The notes under the pieces are model-generated. The model saw only the letters and a program-made list of their open reading frames with translations, did not search any database and was not told the DNA's origin. Position numbers and translations under genes: made by a program. Source: JANNSX01 sp031403155 (GTDB taxonomy: Bacteria > Pseudomonadota > Alphaproteobacteria > Rhizobiales > Hyphomicrobiaceae). Taken from it: a DNA stretch of 5,696 nt. This document shows, piece by piece, positions 1 to 4,427 of the stretch (within the stretch, counting starts at the first letter, position 1; each line of letters begins with the position of its first letter). The stretch lies in assembly GCA_031403155.1 (NCBI GenBank), contig JANNSX010000075.1, positions 1 to 5,696 of the forward strand. Reading direction: 5' to 3'.

Positions 1-86
1 ATCAGGCCCTGGTGGCCACCTGCCCGGTCGGATAACGATCCCCCGGCCGGGCCGTATTGTGCCGGCTTCTCCATCTCAGGTCGGCA

Positions 87-1016
87 ATGTCACCGCGCAG
101 TCTCCCACCTCCGGTTCAGGTCCTGGCGATCGTCGGCCTCGGCGCCTTCTGGGGCATCTCGCCTACGTTCTACAAGCTGATGGCCAACGAGGGCATACCG
201 GTCACCCACATCGTCGTGCTGTCGGGACTGGGGGTTGGAACGGGCCTGGCGCTGCTGCGCTGGCTGACGACCGGACGCATCGGTTTCACGCGGGCCGAGA
301 TGCTCTATGGCCTAGGCTGCGGGCTGCTCTTGAATGGTCCCTTCGCCATGGGTCTCTGGCTGGCGAAGTATCTGCCGGTCACAGTCTTTGCGGTCATCTC
401 GTCGATGGCGCCCTTCTGCAGCTATGGGCTCGCCCTGATCTTCCGCCGCGAGGGCGCGAGCACGTTGCGAATCCTCGCCTTGGCCGTCGGATTCCTGTCG
501 AGCGCGATAATCATCCTGACACGGCCGGACGCCACCGATCTTTCAATGTCCAGTTGGACGCTGCTCGCCCTGGTGCCGACGGTTCTCTACGCCTTCTATG
601 GCCTGTTCGCCTCGATGGCCTGGCCCAAGGGCATGGATTCGCTGACCGCCGGTTCGGTCGAATCCTGGGCCTCCGCGCTAATAGCGCTGCCCTTCATGCT
701 CCTCCTGCAGCCGCCGAGCGTGGACCAGTTTCACTGGGGCTACTGGACCGTCGGGGTCATCACGCTCATCTGGGTGATCGAGCGCATCGCCTACTTCACG
801 ATGATCCAGCGCTCGGGCCCGGTAACGACCGCGCAAGCCGTCTACGTCGCCGCGCCGGCCGGCGTCACCTTCGGTGCCTGGCTATTCGGCGAGCCGATCG
901 ACGCTTGGCTCATCGCCTGCCTCGGCCTGTTGCTGGTCGCGCTCTATCTCAACAACCGGGCGCTGACGGCGGCGAAACGGGTGAGCGGTGCCACCACCAG
1001 AGAACCGCAATCGTGA
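87..1016 (+). CDS. EamA/DMT-family inner-membrane transporter
   Basis: Encodes a 309-residue, very hydrophobic protein with about ten predicted membrane helices, the usual size and topology of EamA-domain drug/metabolite transporters, which move small metabolites across the inner membrane. Helix 1 lies near residues 10-31. The last helices hold the family-typical pattern: SGPVTTAQAVYVAAPAGVTF (about 241-260), then the FGEPID turn, then a glycine/leucine-rich final helix ending VALYLNNRAL. The substrate cannot be read from the sequence. I chose the ATG at 87 because an AGG at 78-80 sits 6 nt upstream and the protein then begins just before helix 1. An in-frame TTG at 57 would add ten residues with no clear ribosome site. 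The gene ends 60 nt before the toxin start and has its own stop. A degraded relative of its 3' end lies beyond the toxin-antitoxin genes. Family assignment is strong; function is unknown. Confidence 0.88.
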   Translation: MSPRSLPPPVQVLAIVGLGAFWGISPTFYKLMANEGIPVTHIVVLSGLGVGTGLALLRWLTTGRIGFTRAEMLYGLGCGLLLNGPFAMGLWLAKYLPVTVFAVISSMAPFCSYGLALIFRREGASTLRILALAVGFLSSAIIILTRPDATDLSMSSWTLLALVPTVLYAFYGLFASMAWPKGMDSLTAGSVESWASALIALPFMLLLQPPSVDQFHWGYWTVGVITLIWVIERIAYFTMIQRSGPVTTAQAVYVAAPAGVTFGAWLFGEPIDAWLIACLGLLLVALYLNNRALTAAKRVSGATTREPQS

Positions 1017-1030
1017 GCAAGTCAGGCGAT

Positions 1031-1059
1031 TTGCTATATATGCCTCATTGAGGTATAGT
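1031..1059 (+). promoter_or_regulatory. Predicted sigma70-type promoter of the toxin-antitoxin operon
   Basis: A -35-like TTGCTA (1031-1036) is separated by 17 bp from a -10-like TATAGT (1054-1059). The expected start is near 1066, giving a leader of only about 11 nt that still holds the GAGG ribosome site at 1068-1071. This short AT-rich patch stands out in a GC-rich window and lies just upstream of the toxin gene. It is inferred by matching to consensus only; an alternative -10 such as TATATA at 1035-1040 is possible. Confidence 0.55.
1039..1057. promoter_or_regulatory. Inverted repeat, likely operator for the antitoxin
   Basis: The 19-bp sequence TATGCCTCATTGAGGTATA is a near-perfect palindrome: arms TATGCCTCA and TGAGGTATA pair at 8 of 9 positions around a central T. 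It fills part of the promoter spacer and overlaps the -10 element, where a bound repressor would block RNA polymerase. Xre-type antitoxins of toxin-first operons commonly repress their own promoter through such palindromes, so the antitoxin at 1441-1797, alone or with the toxin, is the natural candidate to bind here. The palindrome is seen directly; the binding is inferred. Confidence 0.6.
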
Positions 1060-1076
1060 TGCGAAGTGAGGTCGAG

Positions 1077-1463
1077 ATGCGGGTGTTCAAGCGCAAACCG
1101 TTCGTGCGGTTCCAGAGACGCGAGCGCATACCTGACGCAGCCTTGACCAATGCGGTTCGCGCGATCAACGAGGGTCTGATCGATGCCGATCTGGGTGGCG
1201 GCCTTGTTAAGCAGCGCGTGGCGCGAAAGGGTAAGGGAAAAAGCAGCGGTTTTCGCGTGGCCATCGCGTTCCGGCAGGGTGCGAGGGCTGTGTTTCTTTA
1301 CGGCTTCGCCAAGAGCGATCGTGACAACATCGACAGCGAAGAGCTGGCGGAGCTGCGACAGCAAGGACAGGCATGGCTGGGCTTGAGTGAGAGCAAGATC
1401 GAAGCGGCGATCGACGATCAGGAATTGCAGGAGGTGCCATATGGCGAGGAAGACAACCGATAA
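1077..1463 (+). CDS. RelE/HigB-like toxin of a type II toxin-antitoxin system
   Basis: Encodes a 128-residue protein, basic in its first half. I recognise the pattern of the RelE/ParE-superfamily group formerly called DUF1044 (Pfam RelE, PF06296). Its hallmarks are DADLGGGLVKQRVARKGKGK at 36-55, followed by a GFRVAIAFR strand (58-66), AVFLYGFAKSDRDNI (71-85) and an acidic helical tail. Relatives are ribosome-dependent mRNA endonucleases that arrest growth when the antitoxin is lost. The Lys/Arg-rich stretch at 45-60 is the likely RNA-contact region, by inference only. The ATG at 1077 is preferred over an in-frame TTG at 1059 because GAGG at 1068-1071 lies 5 nt upstream and the TTG overlaps the predicted -10 region. 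The 3' end overlaps the antitoxin gene by 23 nt in a different frame, so the two are co-transcribed and probably translationally coupled. The reading frame is intact. Confidence 0.85.
   Translation: MRVFKRKPFVRFQRRERIPDAALTNAVRAINEGLIDADLGGGLVKQRVARKGKGKSSGFRVAIAFRQGARAVFLYGFAKSDRDNIDSEELAELRQQGQAWLGLSESKIEAAIDDQELQEVPYGEEDNR
1429..1434 (+). promoter_or_regulatory. Strong Shine-Dalgarno of the antitoxin, inside the toxin gene
   Basis: A perfect AGGAGG lies 6 nt before the ATG at 1441, within the last codons of the toxin gene. It fixes the antitoxin start against the longer frame that opens at 1387. It is a better site than the toxin's GAGG, which would favour antitoxin synthesis over toxin from the shared message. 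Confidence 0.8.
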
Positions 1464-1797
1464 GCCCGGATCGAAGGGCAAGGATCGCCTCAGAGCCGAG
1501 ATCGTCGAAGGTGCGCAAGCACTGCATCGCTTGGGCGCCTTCAGTGCGGATGACGTGAAGAAGACCACCATCCGAATGCTCGGCCGCGATGCCCTGCCGA
1601 AACTACCGCCTCTAACGCCGAAGGAGATCGTGGCAGTGCGAGAGCGCACGGGCGTCAGTCAAGCGGTGATGGCAGCTCTACTTAATGTGGCAACAAAGAC
1701 CCTTGGGCAATGGGAGCGCGGCGAGCGGCGTCCGACTGGTGCGGCGTTGAAGCTGCTGCATGTCGTGAAGGCCAAGGGAGTAAATGCCGTGCAGTGA
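1441..1797 (+). CDS. Xre-family helix-turn-helix antitoxin
   Basis: Encodes a 118-residue protein, the partner of the toxin encoded just upstream. The N-terminal half (1-57) is Lys/Arg-rich at first and then helical, and probably binds the toxin. The C-terminal half is an Xre/Cro-type helix-turn-helix: LTPKEIVAVRERTGVSQ (58-74), the turn and recognition helix around LLNVATKTLGQWERGERRP (80-98), then the closing helix GAALKLLHVV (100-109). The GxSQ and WExGxRxP signatures are diagnostic. The order of domains and the toxin-first gene order match HigBA/NadS-type systems. It should neutralise the toxin by direct binding and repress the operon through the palindrome at 1039-1057. The ATG at 1441 is supported by a perfect AGGAGG. 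A hairpin followed by a T-rich stretch near 1906-1954 may end transcription about 110 nt after the stop. Confidence 0.86.
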   Translation: MARKTTDKPGSKGKDRLRAEIVEGAQALHRLGAFSADDVKKTTIRMLGRDALPKLPPLTPKEIVAVRERTGVSQAVMAALLNVATKTLGQWERGERRPTGAALKLLHVVKAKGVNAVQ

Positions 1798-1815
1798 CGA
1801 TGTGACCAAGCATAG

Positions 1816-1909
1816 GCCGCCGGCACCAGGGTTCTCCTCGCCATGCTCATCGTCGCGCTCTACCCTCAACAACCGCGCGCTGACAGCGGTGAAGCAGTCG
1901 AGCCTTTAG
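1816..1909 (+). pseudogene. Frameshifted 3' remnant of a second EamA transporter gene
   Basis: Bases 1852-1894 align with 936-977, inside the last codons of the intact EamA gene, at 37 of 42 positions plus one extra C near 1863-1865. Before the extra base the frame reads LLAMLIVALY; after it, LNNRALTAVKQSSL and then a TAG at 1907-1909. The joined peptide VALYLNNRALTAVK differs from the intact exporter at one of 14 residues. Four of the five base differences are silent third-position changes, which means the copy diverged as a working gene before it was broken. Upstream the similarity fades (a hydrophobic reading is possible back to about 1816, with an in-frame stop at 1813), so more than 90 percent of the gene is missing. 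The fragment begins about 20 nt after the antitoxin stop, and its final stop overlaps the edge of the intergenic repeat. Confidence 0.78.
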
Positions 1910-1954
1910 GGTGTTTCCGGTTTTCGTTGAATCACTTCAACACCCTAATTTCTT
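1906..1954 (+). terminator. Hairpin with T-rich tail, possible terminator after the toxin-antitoxin operon
   Basis: A perfect 10-bp stem pairs TTAGGGTGTT (1906-1915) with AACACCCTAA (1939-1948), followed by TTTCTTGGTTT. A shorter competing stem, GTTGAA with TTCAAC (1926-1931 and 1936-1941), lies in the same segment and shares three bases with the right arm. The T-rich tail fits rightward termination, but the stem is only moderately GC-rich and the segment is also the first half of an intergenic repeat, so the terminator role is tentative. Confidence 0.45.
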
Positions 1955-1983
1955 GGTTTGTCGTGCTTCTTTTCGGAGAACCG

Positions 1984-2012
1984 CTTCGGACCCCGGCCTT
2001 CGCCGGGACAAG
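1984..2012. repeat. GC-rich palindrome nested in the loop of hairpin two
   Basis: A perfect 6-bp stem CCCGGC (1992-1997) and GCCGGG (2002-2007) closes a CTTC loop. The surrounding segment GGACCCCGGCCTTCGCCGGG resembles a short palindromic unit that I recall as widely dispersed in alphaproteobacterial intergenic regions. It sits between AACCG (1979-1983) and CTTTTCCGG (2013-2021), where the outer repeat would normally have only a few loop bases, so it looks inserted. The stem is seen directly; the repeat identity is from memory. Confidence 0.5.
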
Positions 2013-2032
2013 CTTTTCCGGAAGCACTCTAG

Positions 2033-2061
2033 GTTGGGTCGAGCCGCCGGCGAGACCCAAC
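2033..2061 (-). terminator. Perfect stem-loop just after the minus-strand gene, possible terminator
   Basis: GTTGGGTC (2033-2040) pairs perfectly over 8 bp with GACCCAAC (2054-2061) around a 13-nt GC-rich loop. On the minus strand the stem begins 7 nt after the TGA of the unknown-function gene, the right place to end or stabilise that transcript. No T-run follows in either direction, so it is not a classic intrinsic terminator; a 3'-end-protecting hairpin or another intergenic palindrome is equally possible. Confidence 0.4.
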
Positions 2062-2068
2062 AGCAGCC

Positions 2069-2890
2069 TCACCTGACCCTTCTTGGGTTCAGATACATAT
2101 CCGTCTCTTGCGTTTCGAGCTTCGGGATCAGTTTGCCCTTGTGTAACTCGCCAATGAGATCCTGGATGTGCAGCTGGCATTCGTCGTTGAATTTGAGCAT
2201 GGCGCAGAACAGCTGGATCACCATGTCCAGCCGGGCGTCCGACTCCTCGGCCGCGATCTGCACCTTCCACTTGCCGCCGAGATTGAGCACGCGGCCGTTG
2301 AGCTTGCCGATCTGCCGATCATGCTCGTCGTAAAGGATATAGTCGTCGCCGACCGAGATCCAATTGCGGCGGAGGCGATAGAAGCTCGGCCGATTGTCCT
2401 TCAGGTTCTTCATGACCATGAAGGAGAAGTTCTCCGGCACGCCGGGCCACTTCATCGCCGAGCGCTCGAGCTGGATGATCTGGTCGTGCTCGGTCAAGTT
2501 GACGGAGTAAGCGGTGACCGGCACGCCCTTGGCGCCGTGCGTCAGCTGCAACGAGCGGCCGACCATCAGATCCATGGTCGCCTTCCAGTTCATAGTGGGC
2601 GTGAACAGCTTGATGACCAGCCGCTTATCCATGCCGTCCTTGGTTTCCCAGAGATCGGCCCGGTAGCCCAATAGCCCGACTCGCTCTCCGCCCTCCTTGA
2701 TCTCGGCGAAGATGTCCATGTCGCTGGTGAACTGGCGTGACTTGGCGCGATTGCGGCTGCGCTTGAAGAATCCGACCTCGGTGGTGTTGAGGTCGGTGAT
2801 CCACAGATCGACCTCGAAGGTGCGCCAGCCGGACTTCTTCGGCTTCGCGTCTGCCTTTGCCTTGGCGGTCTTTGCTTCCGTCGCTGCCAT
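2069..2890 (-). CDS. Conserved-looking protein of unknown function
   Basis: Encodes a 273-residue soluble protein that I do not recognise. The first 20 residues are an Ala/Lys-rich, low-complexity tail (repeated AK pairs) with no hydrophobic core, so it is not a signal peptide. The rest looks globular and beta-rich, with no membrane helix. Landmarks are GWRTFEVDLWITDLNTTEVG (21-40), WETKDGMDKRLVIKLF (81-96), and a C-terminal block with RLRRNWISVGDDYILYDEHD (172-191) then RQIGKLNGRVLNLGGKWKV (192-210). The alternation in that block loosely recalls LURP-one/tubby-like beta-barrel folds; this is a weak impression. The end (223-255) looks helical. The ATG at 2890 is chosen because a GGGGG run on the minus strand lies 9 nt upstream; a GTG at 2935 would add 15 residues of unlikely composition. 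It is the last gene of the leftward set, 88 nt after the MFS gene. The frame is intact and codon use resembles its neighbours. Confidence 0.75.
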   Translation of the reverse strand: MAATEAKTAKAKADAKPKKSGWRTFEVDLWITDLNTTEVGFFKRSRNRAKSRQFTSDMDIFAEIKEGGERVGLLGYRADLWETKDGMDKRLVIKLFTPTMNWKATMDLMVGRSLQLTHGAKGVPVTAYSVNLTEHDQIIQLERSAMKWPGVPENFSFMVMKNLKDNRPSFYRLRRNWISVGDDYILYDEHDRQIGKLNGRVLNLGGKWKVQIAAEESDARLDMVIQLFCAMLKFNDECQLHIQDLIGELHKGKLIPKLETQETDMYLNPRRVR

Positions 2891-2912
2891 GATGTCGTGC
2901 CCCCTGTCCCCG

Positions 2913-2932
2913 ATCCGCCTTGGAGGGCGAAT
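2913..2932 (-). other. Small hairpin in the leader between the MFS and unknown-function genes
   Basis: On the minus-strand transcript ATTCGCC pairs with GGCGGAT (seven pairs including one G-U) around a 6-nt loop. It ends about 22 nt before the ATG at 2890, upstream of the G-rich ribosome site. No T-run follows, so it is not an intrinsic terminator. It may be an RNA-processing or stability element between cistrons, or chance in GC-rich DNA. Confidence 0.25.
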
Positions 2933-2978
2933 CACTTTGAGAGGAGCTTATCAGGCAGCGTGGCGAAAGATGGCTGGA

Positions 2979-4412
2979 TCAACCCGGTGGTTGCGACTGT
3001 GGCTCCTTCGCCACTCTGACAAAGGGCATCAGGATGAGGCCGTGGTAGAGGAAGGCGAGCACCACCACGACGCCCATGCGCGTATCGCCGGTGGCGGCGG
3101 TCAGGAGCACGATCATGATCGGCGCCAGGAACGAGGTCGCCTTGCCCGAGAAGGCATAGAAGCCAAAGAACTGAGCGAGCTTGTCCGGTGGCGAGAGCTG
3201 GGCCATGAGGCTGCGGCTCGACGAGTTGAGCGGCCCGGCAACGATGCCGACGAGGATAGCGCTCACCAGGAACATCCATTCGCCCGACGAGGACAGGAAG
3301 CCCGACCCGGCGACTTTCGCGGCAACCGGAATAGCGAACAGCACATGGGCCGGCCCGATCGAGACGATGCCGATGGCGCCGACGATCGCAACGAGCAGGC
3401 AGATCATGATGAGCGCCTTGGCGCCGATCCGGCTCTCGATGATGCTTGCCAGCGCCGCGCCGATCATGGCGCAGAGAATGAGAATGATGCCGAACAGGCC
3501 CGACTCGACTGTCCGCCACCCGAAGAGCTGAATGCCGTAGATGCCGGCGAGTACGAACATACCGCCGAGGCCGTCCTGATAGAGCATACGAGCGATGAGG
3601 AAGGTCCCGACCGAGCCGTATTGCCGGATATCCCTGGCTGTTTGACCCAATGCCCTGAAACCATCCCTGACGGGGGATGATGAAGCGGTCGGAGTTTTGG
3701 GATCGGGCGTGAAGATGAAGAAGGGCAATGCAAAGACGACGAACCAGAGTGCCATCAGCGGCCCGGCGATGCGGTCGCTCTCGAAGCGGGCGATATCAAG
3801 TTCCAGTAGCGGGTCGAGGCCGAGCAGCGTTTTACCGGACGTCGCGTCGACGGCAATGAAGGCGGTCATCAAAATCAACGCAATCAGGCCGCCGAGGTAG
3901 GCGACCGATGCGGAAATGCCCGATAGCCGGCCAAAGTACGCCGGTTGCACCAGCTTCGGCATGATGGCATTGACGAACGCGCCGTTGAGCTCGGCGGCGA
4001 TGCCGGCGATCACATAGGCGATGGCGACCAGCCAGAAGTATTCCATGCGGCCCGGCTCGGCGAGCCACAGCACCGACATGCCGGCGGCGAGCAGCAACGA
4101 GGCAACGAACACCCAGGGCTTCCGCCGGCCGCTCGCATCCGCCATGGCGCCAAACACAGGGCTGACGACGGCAACGCACAAGCCCATGATGGCGGCCATG
4201 ATGAGCCAGATGTTCTGGCCCCTGACCGGATCGCCGACAAAGTAGTTGGCGAAAAACGGCCCAAACAGAAACGTCGTGATGACCGAGTAGAACGGCTGCT
4301 GGGCCATCTCGAACAGGACCCAGCTGACGATGCCGGCCTTGCCGACCTTTGCGGGCGCCGCGCTCGCAGGCGCAGCGGCTTCGGCTCCTTGAGCCGCACT
4401 CACATCGGTCAT
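2979..4412 (-). CDS. MFS transporter, UMF1 / Atg22-like family
   Basis: Encodes a 477-residue inner-membrane protein with about 12 predicted helices, the normal size for the family. After an Ala-rich cytoplasmic tail (1-25), helix 1 opens with SWVLFEMAQQPFYSVITTFLFGPFFA (30-55), the family's N-terminal signature. GAMADASGRRKPW (88-100) is the MFS loop 2-3 motif. LYQDGLGGMFVLAGIYG (277-293) and SSRSLMAQLSPPDKLAQFFGFYAFSGKATSFLAP (398-431) are typical of UMF1 proteins. A hydrophilic central loop lies at about 236-265. Yeast Atg22 exports amino acids from the vacuole; bacterial members have mostly unassigned substrates, so amino-acid transport is inference supported by the glutamate dehydrogenase gene directly upstream. 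The ATG at 4412 is set by a G-run ribosome site and lies 15 nt after the dehydrogenase stop, indicating co-transcription. No frameshift or missing motif is seen. Confidence 0.88.
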   Translation of the reverse strand: MTDVSAAQGAEAAAPASAAPAKVGKAGIVSWVLFEMAQQPFYSVITTFLFGPFFANYFVGDPVRGQNIWLIMAAIMGLCVAVVSPVFGAMADASGRRKPWVFVASLLLAAGMSVLWLAEPGRMEYFWLVAIAYVIAGIAAELNGAFVNAIMPKLVQPAYFGRLSGISASVAYLGGLIALILMTAFIAVDATSGKTLLGLDPLLELDIARFESDRIAGPLMALWFVVFALPFFIFTPDPKTPTASSSPVRDGFRALGQTARDIRQYGSVGTFLIARMLYQDGLGGMFVLAGIYGIQLFGWRTVESGLFGIILILCAMIGAALASIIESRIGAKALIMICLLVAIVGAIGIVSIGPAHVLFAIPVAAKVAGSGFLSSSGEWMFLVSAILVGIVAGPLNSSSRSLMAQLSPPDKLAQFFGFYAFSGKATSFLAPIMIVLLTAATGDTRMGVVVVLAFLYHGLILMPFVRVAKEPQSQPPG

Positions 4413-4416
4413 GGCA

Positions 4417-4423
4417 CCCCCCC
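4417..4423 (-). promoter_or_regulatory. G7 homopolymer serving as ribosome-binding site of the MFS gene
   Basis: On the minus strand a run of seven G lies 4 nt before the ATG at 4412, in the 15-nt gap after the dehydrogenase stop. It is the only Shine-Dalgarno-like sequence available there and so supports this start. A homopolymer at this place is unusual because a change of one base would alter the spacing. Confidence 0.5.
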
Positions 4424-4427
4424 AAAC

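Larger units (their letters stand above)
1906..2027. repeat. Two-hairpin intergenic repeat of a Rhizobiales-like type
   Basis: The stretch holds two hairpins joined by a short T-rich linker. Hairpin one is at 1906-1948. Hairpin two has outer arms GTGCTTC (1963-1969) and GAAGCAC (2021-2027), each followed inward by a CTTTTCGG- or CTTTTCCGG-type half-site (1969-1976 and 2013-2020). From memory, this order (hairpin with a GATTCAACGAAAA-like loop on the other strand, T-rich linker, then a TTTTCGG-AACCG-TTTTCCGG hairpin) is common as dispersed non-coding repeats in Rhizobiales genomes. No protein is encoded: short frames here are open only by chance. The dispersed copy number cannot be tested within this window. 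Confidence 0.55.

Noticed and set aside
1..86. Possible gene end or promoter upstream of the EamA gene
   Set aside because: The stretch is too short to identify a coding end, and I see no convincing -35/-10 pair; only an AGG at 78-80 serves the start at 87.
59..1051. A 330-codon frame overlapping the EamA gene in another frame
   Set aside because: The Arg/Pro/Gly-rich translation has no domain character, whereas the other frame gives a typical ten-helix transporter.
882..1649. A 255-codon minus-strand frame across the toxin-antitoxin genes
   Set aside because: It crosses three recognised plus-strand features, including the promoter palindrome, and has no recognisable family pattern.
1017..1850. 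Whether the toxin-antitoxin segment is a transposon or integron cassette
   Set aside because: I found no terminal inverted repeats, target-site duplication, transposase or attC-like structure at its edges; only the EamA remnant hints at acquisition.
1911..2333. A 140-codon plus-strand frame starting in the intergenic repeat
   Set aside because: Its first part is translated repeat DNA and its second part is antisense to the unknown-function gene; there is no convincing ribosome site.
2697..3680. A 327-codon open frame on the plus strand
   Set aside because: It is antisense to the MFS and unknown-function genes, and its charged, low-complexity translation (many E, D, H, R) is what the complement of a membrane-protein gene gives.
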